Shown piece after piece: positions 1 through 8,465 of a stretch of DNA of 64,000 bases; the first letter of the stretch is position 1, and each line of letters opens with the position of its first letter. The notes beneath the pieces are model-generated. The model searched no databases. It had not been told where the DNA came from and was given only the letters and a program-made list of their open reading frames with translations. Origin of the DNA: Paraburkholderia flagellata (GTDB lineage Bacteria > Pseudomonadota > Gammaproteobacteria > Burkholderiales > Burkholderiaceae). The DNA lies in contig NZ_JAJEJT010000003.1 of assembly GCF_021390645.1 (NCBI RefSeq), positions 1,178,001 to 1,242,000 on the forward strand, in the 5' to 3' direction. A program made the translations under genes and the position numbers.

Positions 1-2
1 AG

Positions 3-878
3 AACGTGCCCGAATCGGCCGATTCGGAGCGCGTGTTCCGCGATCTGGCGAGCAAGGGCAACAAGATTATTGTCGGCTCGAGTTTCGGTTTTCAGGACTT
101 CGAACTGAAAACCGCAAAGGATTATCCCGACGTCGTATTCGAGCATGCGACGGGATACAAGAAGGCCACGAACTTCGCAACCTATGACGTGCGCACGTAC
201 CAGAGCGCGTATCTCGCCGGGCTAGTCGGCGGCTATACGACGAAGACGAATACGCTCGGTTTCGTCGCCTCGGTGCCGGTGCCGGAAGTGGTGCGCAACA
301 TCAACGCCTTCACGATGGGCGCGCGTTCAGTCAATCCGAATGCGAAGGTCAAGGTCATCTGGATCAATAGCTGGTTCGATCCGGGTAAGGAGAAACAGGC
401 GGCCGAAACGCTGATCGGCCAGGGCGCGGACGTGCTGATCCAGAACACCGATTCGACGGCGACGATGCAGACCGCCGAGCAGAAGAAAGTGCACGCGTTC
501 GGTTGGGACTCCGATATGAAGAAGTTCGGCCCGAACGCCCAATTGGGCGCATGCGTGAGCTACTGGGGCGTGTATTACTCTCACCTGATCGAACAGGTGC
601 AAGCGGGCACGTGGACCAACGCGCCAACGTGGTGGGGTCTCAAGGAAAAAGCCATCGACCTCGCCGACATCAACACGACATCCGTGTCGCCTGCCGCGCA
701 AAAGGCGCTCGCGCAAAAACGCGACGACATCATTGCAGGCAAGTTCGATCCGTTCGCGGGGCCGATCAAGGATCAGAGCGGCGTGATCAAGGTGGCCGCC
801 GGCACGTCGCTGCCGGACGCCGAGTTGCTGCGGTTGAACTGGTTCGTACAGGGCGTGGACGGCGCGTTGCCGAAGTAA
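3..878 (+). CDS. BMP family ABC transporter substrate-binding protein (5' end outside window)
   Basis: Likely periplasmic binding protein of the BMP/PnrA (basic membrane protein) family, which captures nucleosides or purines for an ABC importer. About 290 residues are visible, in the order usual for the family: a GSSFGFQDF-type stretch near the start, then YQSAYLAGLVGGYTTK, an NTDSTATMQTAE segment and a C-terminal segment with FDPFAGPIKDQ. The signal peptide and the N-terminal part of lobe 1 are missing because the frame is open to the window edge; the GTG at 6 is probably internal. The next gene, a zinc deaminase 26 bp downstream, fits purine or nucleoside salvage. The family call is firm; the ligand is inferred. 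Confidence 0.88.
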   Translation, partial: NVPESADSERVFRDLASKGNKIIVGSSFGFQDFELKTAKDYPDVVFEHATGYKKATNFATYDVRTYQSAYLAGLVGGYTTKTNTLGFVASVPVPEVVRNINAFTMGARSVNPNAKVKVIWINSWFDPGKEKQAAETLIGQGADVLIQNTDSTATMQTAEQKKVHAFGWDSDMKKFGPNAQLGACVSYWGVYYSHLIEQVQAGTWTNAPTWWGLKEKAIDLADINTTSVSPAAQKALAQKRDDIIAGKFDPFAGPIKDQSGVIKVAAGTSLPDAELLRLNWFVQGVDGALPK

Positions 879-904
879 CACCGACAACAAGGAGGAGACA
901 CACT

Positions 905-1441
905 TTGAGCCTGACCATTCCCCCGCAACAGGACACATCGGCGTTTCCCGAGCAAGGGCTCGCGCCAACGCGCGAACAGATCGTGCGCCATTTGCGTCAC
1001 GCAAGCCGGATCGCGGAACGCGCGACACTGTTGGGCCATCACCCGTTTGGCGCCATTCTCGTCGGGCCCGATCAGGAGTCGGTTCTCATCGAACAGGGCA
1101 ATGTCGATACCGTCAATCATGCGGAATCGGTGCTAGCACGCACCGCCGCGCTCAACTTTACGCCGCAATACCTGTGGGGCTGCACGCTCTATACGACGGT
1201 CGAGCCGTGTTGCATGTGCGCCGGCACGGCCTACTGGGCGAACATTGGGCGCGTCGTTTTCGGCATGACGGAAGAGCGGCTGCTGCAAGCCACGGGCGAT
1301 CACGCGGAGAATCCGACGATGAGTGTGTCGTCGCGGTATGTCTTCGACCATTGCCAGAAGCGCGTTGACTTGATCGGGCCCGTGGCCGCGGTTGAGGAAG
1401 AAGTGATGCAGGTGCAACGCAGGTTTTGGGGGCATCGTTGA
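905..1441 (+). CDS. nucleoside/guanine deaminase-type zinc hydrolase
   Basis: A 178-residue member of the cytidine/deoxycytidylate deaminase superfamily. The zinc site is visible as H72-A73-E74 (HAE, with the proton-shuttle Glu) and P101-C102-C103-M104-C105 (PCxxC). The size and spacing match guanine deaminase or tRNA-adenosine deaminase-like proteins. I chose the TTG at 905 because GGAGGAGA lies at 891-898 and no ATG is suitably placed; the open frame runs further upstream inside the preceding gene. It follows a BMP-type binding protein by 26 bp, so deamination of an imported purine or nucleoside is the best guess. The exact substrate cannot be read from the sequence. Confidence 0.85.
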   Translation: MSLTIPPQQDTSAFPEQGLAPTREQIVRHLRHASRIAERATLLGHHPFGAILVGPDQESVLIEQGNVDTVNHAESVLARTAALNFTPQYLWGCTLYTTVEPCCMCAGTAYWANIGRVVFGMTEERLLQATGDHAENPTMSVSSRYVFDHCQKRVDLIGPVAAVEEEVMQVQRRFWGHR

Positions 1442-1537
1442 GCGCGAGTCTTTGGGGCGTAATCATATGAAATTGCGCTTTAAGTCACCTGACCTATGCT
1501 TAACGCACCGGCTTACGTTTGAACAGGAGAAAAGCAA

Positions 1538-1660
1538 ATGAAAGCTCGACGCGTTTTTGCAGCCCTGTTGGCGGTATCACTTGTCTTTGCGCTTCCGGCG
1601 ACCGCGAGTTACGCATGCGACGGGAGTGGTTATAACCAGCCAAACGGCACGGGTAAATGA
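1538..1660 (+). CDS. small secreted peptide, 40 aa
   Basis: Begins with ATG behind an AGGAGAAAAG ribosome site and encodes 40 residues. The first about 26 residues form a clear Sec signal peptide (MKARRVF, a hydrophobic stretch, then PATASYA). Cleavage would leave a mature peptide of about 15 residues beginning near CDGSGYNQP and ending NGTGK. It has a single cysteine but no lipobox. It stands alone between the deaminase and the ParA gene. The function is not recognised. The strong RBS and the signal peptide argue it is real, but the small size leaves doubt. Confidence 0.5.
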   Translation: MKARRVFAALLAVSLVFALPATASYACDGSGYNQPNGTGK

Positions 1661-1783
1661 AGCGGTCGTATAACTAGCCGCTGGCCAGGAAAACCGCCAC
1701 CAAAAATCCTTTTTGCACCGCCGCATCGGGTATGCTGAGCCCATCCGTCTCATTGAGTTGACGAGAAATAGGGGAGCGAAGAC

Positions 1784-2551
1784 ATGCGGCGTGTGGTGTT
1801 CAATCAGAAGGGTGGTGTAGGCAAGTCAACGATTGTTTGTAATCTCGCGGCGATCAGCGCGCATGAGGGGCAGCGTACGCTCGTCATCGACCTCGACGCG
1901 CAGGCAAATTCGAGCCAGTACCTGCTCGGGGCCGCTTCCACCGATGCGAAGCCCAACGTCGCGGATTTCTTCGAAACCGCGCTGACCTTCAGCTTCAAGC
2001 CCATCGACGTCACGTCGTTCATCCATTCCACGCCCTTCGAGAATCTGGACGTGATGCCCGCGCATGCCGATCTCGACACGCTGCACGGCAAGCTCGAGTC
2101 GCGCTACAAGATCTACAAGCTGCGCGATGCGCTCAAAGAACTCGACATGTACGATGCGATCTACATCGACACGCCGCCTGCGCTGAACTTCTACACGCGC
2201 TCCGCGCTGATCGCGGTCGAGCGCTGCCTCATTCCATTCGACTGCGATGACTTCTCGCGCCGCGCACTCTACACGCTGCTCGAAAACGTGAAGGAGATTC
2301 AGCAGGATCACAATGCCGCGCTCACCGTTGAAGGCATCGTCATCAACCAGTTTCAGCCGCGCGCGAGCCTGCCGCAGAAACTTGTCGATGAGCTCGTCGA
2401 GGAAGGGTTGCCGGTGCTGTCGTCGCGGCTGTCGTCGTCGGTGAAGATTCGCGAATCGCATCAGCAGGCCAAGCCCGTCGTTCACCTCGATCCCGCGCAC
2501 AAACTCACGCGCGAATTTGTCGCGCTCCATCAGGAATTGAGCGGGGCTTGA
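1784..2551 (+). CDS. ParA family ATPase (orphan)
   Basis: A 255-residue P-loop ATPase of the ParA/MinD class. The deviant Walker A is K9-G-G-V-G-K-S-T16, followed by VIDLDAQANSS and a Walker B-like YIDTPPALN. ParA proteins bind DNA non-specifically in the ATP form and position plasmids, chromosomes or protein cargo. No ParB gene lies beside it and it has no N-terminal helix-turn-helix, so it resembles the short chromosomal orphan ParAs. The next gene, 101 bp downstream in the same direction, encodes an unknown 451-residue protein that could be a partner. The ATG at 1784 follows a purine-rich GGGAGCGAAG. Confidence 0.9.
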   Translation: MRRVVFNQKGGVGKSTIVCNLAAISAHEGQRTLVIDLDAQANSSQYLLGAASTDAKPNVADFFETALTFSFKPIDVTSFIHSTPFENLDVMPAHADLDTLHGKLESRYKIYKLRDALKELDMYDAIYIDTPPALNFYTRSALIAVERCLIPFDCDDFSRRALYTLLENVKEIQQDHNAALTVEGIVINQFQPRASLPQKLVDELVEEGLPVLSSRLSSSVKIRESHQQAKPVVHLDPAHKLTREFVALHQELSGA

Positions 2552-2652
2552 AGGGCAAGGGCGGACATCACCGGTTTACGCCCTCTGCGGAGTGTGCAAG
2601 TATCCCTCGCAGCGAGTAGCACCGATGCTCTTGCTCTCTAGCGAGGTGCAGA

Positions 2653-4008
2653 ATGGACTGGAGGTTCTGGAAGACCGAGAAGCGCCAGGAGGAAGCGCGC
2701 AACTGGCCCACCGATACGCATGAATCGATACGCCAACTCCTGAGCATGTACCAGGGCGTTGGCACACAGCCGTTCGCGAACTGGGCCGCGCCCGGCATCG
2801 CGTTCATACCCGAGGTCGAAACCACCGCTCAAAATGGGGTCAAGGGCTATCAGCTTGCCCTTTGGTTCTGGCTGTTCGCCGAGAAGCACGGCAGCATCGC
2901 GGCGAGAATGGCGCGCGAATCGTTTTGCCTCCTTGCCGACGCCGCGCAGCCGTCGTCGGGAGACGCGATCGATGCGCTCCTCGACGAGGAAAATCGCCTG
3001 GCGCGTGCTGTCGAGACTCTTTCCGCCGATCAACGCATGTTCACACTGGAAGGTGTAAGCGTCGAGTTGCCGATGGAATTCTTTCTCGCCACCGGCACGC
3101 TGAGGCTTCGGCCCGAGTCGCCTTATGCGGGGGATGCGGGCGTCTCCCTGCAAGGCAACGACTACAAGCTGGCGGACTGCTTTCGCCACGCCACTGAAGA
3201 AGCGCTGGCTGTTTTCCGGCCGATGATCGAAGCGGTCGAATTCGACGCGAAATCGCTGCCCAACTGGAAATGGAGCGCCCGGCCCGGCGCGGCGGAGCGG
3301 CATCTGCAGCGGCGCTTCAGCAATCCGCTTTTCCCTCTGCACCGGCAAATGGTGACGGCCCACGACGTTCATGAAGCGCGGCTCGCGGACAACCAGGCGC
3401 TGCAGGATATTCGCAGCGAAGTCAATGAAGTGCGCCGCGCGTTTTTCGAAAAGCCGGAACTGCCGTTGAACTGGCTCGCGTACCTCGAAAGCTATCGGGA
3501 CGAAGTCGACAGACTCGATGAACGCCGCCTGGTAGCAGGTGGGCAAAACGCTGCGCTCGGCGAAGCGATAGCGGCGCTGCGTGCCGACATTCTTGCGCCG
3601 TGGCGCGCCGAGATTCAGAAGAGCCGCCACAGCCTCGCCTCGCTCGAGCAGGACGAAGCGCGCAGGGCCGAACGGCGCGCACTGCTGTACGGATGCGACT
3701 GGACCGCGCAACTGCTGAGTCACGGCTCGCTGATCCCGCCGGAGGAAGTCGTTCCTGCACTGCTCAGCGAATCACCGCCTGAGCTGGAGCGGGCGGTGAC
3801 CGGTCTGCAGTCTGAGCCGCGTTTGCATGAGACGCTGGCGCACTGCCGGGCCGTCGGGCATCGGCTCGTGAATGAGCTTCGCGCCGCAGGTCACAGCTTT
3901 CCCGAGATGACCGACAAGCTTCGCATTCTGGACGGCTCGTTCGACAGCCCGCCAAGCCGCCGCGAGGACGGGCCGCTCGACAGCACACCGGGGCAGGTGC
4001 CGGCCTGA
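2653..4008 (+). CDS. hypothetical protein, 451 aa, unknown family
   Basis: A long soluble-looking protein that I do not recognise. There is no signal peptide or membrane segment. It starts MDWRFWK and is rich in Trp, Glu and Arg. Residues roughly 270-350 are strongly charged and helical (many E/R/A, coiled-coil-like), and the last about 30 residues are polar and disordered-looking. No nucleotide-binding or metal motif is evident. It lies 101 bp behind the orphan ParA gene in the same orientation, so co-transcription is possible. It ends 35 bp before the convergent ABC permease gene. The coding call rests on length and natural amino-acid composition; a 361-codon open frame on the other strand looks like a GC shadow. 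Confidence 0.75.
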   Translation: MDWRFWKTEKRQEEARNWPTDTHESIRQLLSMYQGVGTQPFANWAAPGIAFIPEVETTAQNGVKGYQLALWFWLFAEKHGSIAARMARESFCLLADAAQPSSGDAIDALLDEENRLARAVETLSADQRMFTLEGVSVELPMEFFLATGTLRLRPESPYAGDAGVSLQGNDYKLADCFRHATEEALAVFRPMIEAVEFDAKSLPNWKWSARPGAAERHLQRRFSNPLFPLHRQMVTAHDVHEARLADNQALQDIRSEVNEVRRAFFEKPELPLNWLAYLESYRDEVDRLDERRLVAGGQNAALGEAIAALRADILAPWRAEIQKSRHSLASLEQDEARRAERRALLYGCDWTAQLLSHGSLIPPEEVVPALLSESPPELERAVTGLQSEPRLHETLAHCRAVGHRLVNELRAAGHSFPEMTDKLRILDGSFDSPPSRREDGPLDSTPGQVPA

Positions 4009-4043
4009 AGTTCGAGGCGCTCAAGCCGGCTGATTCGCTAACG

Positions 4044-4805
4044 TCAGGTTTTCAGCCGGTAGCCCGTCTTGAAGATCCACGCGGTGATCGCGAGGAACAC
4101 CGCGAGAAAGGCCGCTGTCATGCCGAGACTCACGCCAACGTCGACGTCCGCGAGCCCATAGAAGCTCCAGCGAAAACCGCTGATCAGATAGACGATCGGG
4201 TTGAACAGCGTGATCACCTTCCATGCGGTCGGCAGCATGTCGACTGAGTAGAATGCGCCGCCGAGGAACGTGAGCGGCGTGATGATCAGGAGCGGCACGA
4301 TTTGCAGCTTCTCGAAGTTGTCCGCCCAGATGCCGATGATGAAGCCGAGCAAGCTGAATGTGACCGCCGTCAGCAGCAGGAACAGCGCCATCCACACGGG
4401 ATGCTGGATCTGGATCGGCACGAAGAGCGCCGCTGTCGCGAGGATGATGAGCCCGAGCACGACCGACTTGGTCGCCGCCGCGCCGACATAGCTGACCACG
4501 ATTTCGAGGTAGGACACGGGCGCGGAGAGCAGTTCGTAAATCGTGCCCGTGAAGCGCGGAAAGTAGATGCCGAACGACGCGTTCGAAATGCTCTGCGACA
4601 AAAGTGACAGCATGATGAGGCCCGGCACGATGAACGCGCCATAGCTGACACCGTTCACTTCCTTGATGCGCGAACCGATCGCGGAGCCGAATACGATGAA
4701 GTAGAGCGAGGTCGAAATAACCGGCGCGACAATGCTCTGCATCAGCGTGCGCCGTGTGCGCGCCATTTCGAACCGATAGATGGCGCGAATTGCGTAGTGG
4801 TTCAT
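4044..4805 (-). CDS. ABC-2 type transporter permease
   Basis: A 253-residue integral membrane protein of the ABC-2 permease family (YadH/NodJ type). About six hydrophobic segments are visible. Family-typical stretches are the central [15 protein letters not shown] and the late [16 protein letters not shown] and [17 protein letters not shown]. It would form the membrane channel of an exporter with the ATPase encoded just upstream. The start codon overlaps the stop of the ATPase gene by 4 bases (ATGA), indicating translational coupling. The substrate is unknown; relatives export polysaccharide, lipid or drug-like compounds. Confidence 0.92.
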   Translation of the reverse strand: MNHYAIRAIYRFEMARTRRTLMQSIVAPVISTSLYFIVFGSAIGSRIKEVNGVSYGAFIVPGLIMLSLLSQSISNASFGIYFPRFTGTIYELLSAPVSYLEIVVSYVGAAATKSVVLGLIILATAALFVPIQIQHPVWMALFLLLTAVTFSLLGFIIGIWADNFEKLQIVPLLIITPLTFLGGAFYSVDMLPTAWKVITLFNPIVYLISGFRWSFYGLADVDVGVSLGMTAAFLAVFLAITAWIFKTGYRLKT

Positions 4806-5818
4806 CGCGAGGTTACCTGTCCCTTTACTTGTCCTTTTACCTGTCCTTTGCCGTCTTCCGCGACCGCAGGTGCGGCGAATTGCGCAGCGGCTGGCGGGTC
4901 TTTATGGACAAGACTCACGAAGATGTCTTCCAGCGAACTCTGGCTCGTTTGCAGGTCAGTGAAGCCAATGCCGGCATCGTTCAGGTTCCTGAGCAGCGTG
5001 ATGATGTCGTTGCGTTCGTTTTCGCTGTCGTAGGTATAGATGAGTTCGCTGCCGCCGTCGGCCAGTTCCAGCCCCCAGGCGGCGAGCCCTTCCGGAATGG
5101 CGCTCAACGGGGCGTCGAGCTGCAACGTCAGTTGCTTGCGGCCCAGCTTGCGCATGAGCACGTCCTTGTGCTCGACGAGCATGATTTTGCCCCCGTTGAT
5201 GACGCCGATCCGGTCGGCCATCTCCTCTGCTTCGTCGATATAGTGGGTCGTCAGGATGATCGTCACGCCGTTCGCCTTGAGCCCGCGCACGAGTTCCCAC
5301 ATGTCGCGGCGCAGTTCGACGTCCACACCCGCAGTCGGTTCGTCGAGAAACAGGACCTGCGGCTCGTGCGCGAGCGCCTTCGCGATCAGCACGCGGCGCT
5401 TCATGCCGCCCGAGAGCGTCATGATCTTGTTGTTCCGCTTCTCCCACAGCGACAGGTCGCGCAGCACGCGCTCGACATACGCGGGGTTGGCCGGCTTGCC
5501 GAACAGGCCGCGGCTAAACGAGACGGTGGCCCAGACCGTTTCGAACGCGTCGGTGGTCAGCTCCTGCGGCACGAGGCCGATCAGCGAGCGCGCGGCGCGG
5601 TAGTCGGCGAGGATATCGTGACCGGCCACGCGCACGCTGCCTTCGCTCGCATTGACGATGCCGCAGATGATGCTGATGAGCGTCGTCTTGCCCGCGCCAT
5701 TCGGCCCCAACAGCGCGAAGATTTCGCCCCGCTGGATGTCGAGGTTGACGTTCGTGAGCGCCCGGAGTCCCGATGCATAGACTTTCGAGAGATTCTCGAT
5801 GGAGAGGATCGTTTGCAT
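4802..5818 (-). CDS. ABC transporter ATP-binding protein (ABC-2 exporter)
   Basis: A 338-residue ATPase with Walker [10 protein letters not shown] (near residues 38-46), signature LSGGMKRR, Walker [11 protein letters not shown] and the H-loop histidine in [14 protein letters not shown]. It belongs to the YadG/DrrA-like group paired with ABC-2 permeases and is in an operon with the permease (4-bp overlap). About 80 residues follow the nucleotide-binding domain. The extreme C-terminus is odd: three KGQV repeats encoded by a tandem 12-bp DNA repeat just before the stop, probably a slippage expansion. Substrate unknown. Confidence 0.93.
   Translation of the reverse strand: MQTILSIENLSKVYASGLRALTNVNLDIQRGEIFALLGPNGAGKTTLISIICGIVNASEGSVRVAGHDILADYRAARSLIGLVPQELTTDAFETVWATVSFSRGLFGKPANPAYVERVLRDLSLWEKRNNKIMTLSGGMKRRVLIAKALAHEPQVLFLDEPTAGVDVELRRDMWELVRGLKANGVTIILTTHYIDEAEEMADRIGVINGGKIMLVEHKDVLMRKLGRKQLTLQLDAPLSAIPEGLAAWGLELADGGSELIYTYDSENERNDIITLLRNLNDAGIGFTDLQTSQSSLEDIFVSLVHKDPPAAAQFAAPAVAEDGKGQVKGQVKGQVTSR
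4815..4850. repeat. three tandem 12-bp units encoding KGQV
   Basis: The plus strand reads ACCTGTCCCTTT, ACTTGTCCTTTT, ACCTGTCCTTTG in direct succession. On the minus strand this gives (KGQV)x3 at the C-terminus of the exporter ATPase. The units differ at a few third positions. Because each unit is a multiple of three, the copy number can change without a frameshift. Confidence 0.85.
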
Positions 5819-6116
5819 GTGCGTGACATTACCAGAAGCGGGTAAAACACACCGGGCGGACCCACGCGGGGCATCTCCAGGGAAAACCCTCTCACGTCAT
5901 TCCCGGTCGATGGGATGATCTCTGGGAGTGACGCGCCACGGCCAAGGTGGACGCGTGTCCGGCAACTGAGGGCGCCCGCGCCGACTGGCTCGTGCTTGAC
6001 GCGCAGCATCCGAACCTCGCGAAGCGGACACCGCAAACCTGGCTCTCCTCAGTAGTGCTCTGCGAGCAGTCAGCATTGCGCGCCGCTCAGCACGGGAAAG
6101 TACTCAGTTGCGTGGG

Positions 6117-6140
6117 CTACGATCGCGCTGCCGATCGTAG
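6117..6140. promoter_or_regulatory. 9-6-9 perfect inverted repeat upstream of amino-acid binding protein
   Basis: CTACGATCG and CGATCGTAG are separated by CGCTGC and lie 84 bp upstream of the next gene's ATG. It may be an operator or a hairpin in the leader. The rest of the 405-bp gap (5819-6223) shows no coding content I can support. Confidence 0.4.
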
Positions 6141-6223
6141 TATTCTCTAGCGACGCGGCCTCGGGGGGCGCTGATGTGCCATCGCGAAGCAGTCCAGACA
6201 TCCACATAAAGAGGGGAAGTTGA

Positions 6224-7027
6224 ATGAAGTTGACGAAGCTCCTGTTCACTAGCGCGCTTGCCGTATCGGCATTGGGATTTACCGCCGTTTCTGCCCATGC
6301 AGAAGATCTGCTGGATTCCGTGAAACAGGCCGGGGTGCTCAAGATCGGTCTGGAAGGCACCTATCCCCCGTTCGATTCCCGTGACAGCAAGGGCGAACTC
6401 GTCGGCTTCGACGTGGACGTCGCGAAGGCCGTGGCGGCCAAGCTCGGGGTCAAGCCCGAGTTCATTCCCACCGAATGGAGCGGCATTATCGCGGCGCTGC
6501 AGGCCGGCAAGTTCGACGTGATCGTCAATCAGGTGACCATCACGCCGCAACGCCAGCAGGCGCTCGACTTCAGCCAGCCGTACACGTACTCGGCGGCCCA
6601 GCTGATCCAGCGCGCCGACGACAAGCGCGAATTCAAGACGCTCGACGCGTTCAAGGGCGACAAAAAGCTCGGCGTGACGCTCGGCACCAACTATGACCAG
6701 ATGGCGCGCGCCGTGCCGGGCATCAACGTGCAAACGTATCCGGGTGCGCCGGAGAAGCTGCGCGACCTGGCCACGAAGCGCATCGACGCGACGATGGACG
6801 ACCGCCTGATGCTGCCGTACATCATCAAGACGTCGAATCTGCCGCTGCGTCCGGGCGCCGTGTTGCCGGGCGCCGATCAGGAAATGGCCATTCCGTTCCG
6901 CAAGGGCAATCCGAAGTTCGAGAAGGCGATCAACGACGCGCTCACCTCGCTCAAGCAGGACGGCACGCTCAAGAAGATCTCCATGCAGTGGTTCGGCCAG
7001 GACGTGACGCAACCGCTCGCTCACTAA
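6224..7027 (+). CDS. amino-acid ABC transporter substrate-binding protein
   Basis: A 267-residue periplasmic solute-binding protein of family 3 (polar amino acids). It has a Sec signal peptide with likely cleavage after SAHA, then the family hallmark GVLKIGLEGTYPPFDSRDSK, followed by GFDVDVAKAVAAKLGVKPEF, FDVIVNQVTITPQRQQ and a C-terminal KKISMQWFGQDVT. These residues line the ligand cleft in relatives of the cystine, glutamine or histidine binding proteins. A GAGGGGAAG ribosome site precedes the ATG. No permease or ATPase gene is adjacent, so it is an orphan here. The ligand cannot be fixed. Confidence 0.93.
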   Translation: MKLTKLLFTSALAVSALGFTAVSAHAEDLLDSVKQAGVLKIGLEGTYPPFDSRDSKGELVGFDVDVAKAVAAKLGVKPEFIPTEWSGIIAALQAGKFDVIVNQVTITPQRQQALDFSQPYTYSAAQLIQRADDKREFKTLDAFKGDKKLGVTLGTNYDQMARAVPGINVQTYPGAPEKLRDLATKRIDATMDDRLMLPYIIKTSNLPLRPGAVLPGADQEMAIPFRKGNPKFEKAINDALTSLKQDGTLKKISMQWFGQDVTQPLAH

Positions 7028-7033
7028 CGCTAC

Positions 7034-7094
7034 AGGCGCTTTGCTACAAGCGCCTTGCGACAATCGCGCCGACCGCATTCACGGCCGGCGCGAT
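7034..7094. terminator. two hairpins between convergent genes (putative bidirectional terminator)
   Basis: AGGCGCT/AGCGCCT (7034-7055) and ATCGCGCCG/CGGCGCGAT (7063-7094) are perfect inverted repeats in the 83-bp space between the stop of the binding-protein gene and the stop of the cytochrome gene on the other strand. There is no long T tract, so termination is inferred from position and stem strength. Confidence 0.55.
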
Positions 7095-7110
7095 CGCTTC
7101 AACATCCTTC

Positions 7111-8454
7111 CTAGCGTGCAGCCTGCGTCCTCGTGCGCATCTTCGCTACCTCTGCCGCACCCACCTCACCCGCCTTGTTGTTCCACCCCGCGCGAACGAA
7201 CGTGAGCACGTCGGCGATCTGCTTGTCGCTTAGGACATCTGCATAAGCGGGCATGGGGTACGGCGCGGGCATGCCCTGGATCACGAGATCGCGGGTGCCG
7301 TTGAGCGTGACGTTGATGAGCGACGACGCGTCCTTCTCCAGCACGTTCGGATTGCCCGCGAGCGGCGCGAACATCGGCGCGAAGCCGCGCCCGTCGGCGC
7401 CGTGGCAATGCATGCAATACGCCGTGTAGACGCGCGCGCCCGCATCGTTCGCCGGGCGCGAGAGCGACACTTTCGTCGCTTGCGCGTCATACGCATAGGC
7501 CGGTCCGCCATCGCCGCCTTTCGCCGGCAGCGACTTCAGGTAGGCCGCGATCGCGTTGACGTCCGCGTCGTTCATGGCCTGGGTGCTCTTGTTGATCACA
7601 TCGGTCATCGCGCCGAATGCCGAGGCGTGCTGGTTCGCGCCCGTCTTCAGGAACTGCGCGAGGTCCGCTTCGCTCCAGCGCCCGAGGCCCGTGTTGTGTT
7701 CTCCAGTCAGGTTCGAGGCGAACCAGCCGTCGAGCGCGGCGCCCGTGAGCCAGGCGTCGCCGCTTTCGTCGAGCGCCTTCTCGTTGAAACCGACGCCGCG
7801 CGGCGTGTGGCACGAGCCGCAGTGGCCCAGCCCCTGCACGAGGTACGCGCCGCGATTCCATGCTGCGTCCTTGCCCGCTTTGTCCTGGTAAGCGCCCTTC
7901 TCGAGAAAGACGGCGTTCCAGAGCTTGAGCGGCCAGCGCATGTTCATCGGCCACTTGATGTCGGCGTCGCGGTTGGTCTGCCTGACGGGTTGCACGCCCT
8001 GCATGAAGTACGCGTAGAGCGCGGCGACATCTTCGTTGCGCACCTTCGCGTACGAGGGATAAGGCATCGCCGGATAGAGGTTGTGGCCGTCTTTCGCGAC
8101 GCCCTCGCGCATGGCGCGCGCGAAGTCCGCCTGAGTGTAGCTGCCTATGCCGGTGTCCGGGTCGGGCGTGATGTTGGTCGTGTAGATGCGGCCCATCGGC
8201 GTGTTCATCGGCAGGCCGCCTGCAAACGGCTTGCCGTGCGGCGCCGTGTGGCACGCGGCGCAGTCGCCCACGGCGGCGAGATACGCGCCGCGCTGGATCG
8301 TGGCGGCGTCCGCCGCGTCCGCCGCGAGGGCGGGGCGCGCGCTCACGCATGCGAGCGTCGCGGCGGCCGCGAGGGCAAGCGCGAGCTTTCCACCGCCGCC
8401 GGCAGCGCGGCGCAGGCTGCGAGCGCGTTGGGATGCTTCGATCGTTTTCGTCAT
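7111..8454 (-). CDS. triheme cytochrome c, electron-accepting subunit of a dehydrogenase
   Basis: A 447-residue secreted c-type cytochrome with three heme-binding motifs: CAACH, CGSCH and CMHCH. It matches the cytochrome subunits of alcohol, gluconate and molybdopterin aldehyde dehydrogenases, which pass electrons from the periplasmic enzyme to the respiratory chain. A hydrophobic N-terminal segment ending in PALAADA acts as export signal. I chose the ATG at 8454, 15 bp inside a GTG at 8469, because GGAG sits 6 bases upstream of it. It is the last gene of the operon with the (2Fe-2S) and Mo subunits; the space to the Mo-subunit stop is 11 bp. Confidence 0.92.
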   Translation of the reverse strand: MTKTIEASQRARSLRRAAGGGGKLALALAAAATLACVSARPALAADAADAATIQRGAYLAAVGDCAACHTAPHGKPFAGGLPMNTPMGRIYTTNITPDPDTGIGSYTQADFARAMREGVAKDGHNLYPAMPYPSYAKVRNEDVAALYAYFMQGVQPVRQTNRDADIKWPMNMRWPLKLWNAVFLEKGAYQDKAGKDAAWNRGAYLVQGLGHCGSCHTPRGVGFNEKALDESGDAWLTGAALDGWFASNLTGEHNTGLGRWSEADLAQFLKTGANQHASAFGAMTDVINKSTQAMNDADVNAIAAYLKSLPAKGGDGGPAYAYDAQATKVSLSRPANDAGARVYTAYCMHCHGADGRGFAPMFAPLAGNPNVLEKDASSLINVTLNGTRDLVIQGMPAPYPMPAYADVLSDKQIADVLTFVRAGWNNKAGEVGAAEVAKMRTRTQAAR

Positions 8455-8465
8455 GGTTCGCTCCC

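Noticed and set aside
2638..3723. 361-codon minus-strand frame opposite the 451-residue unknown protein
   Set aside because: The plus-strand frame is longer and has a more natural composition; the minus frame is Arg-rich and overlaps the ParA intergenic space.
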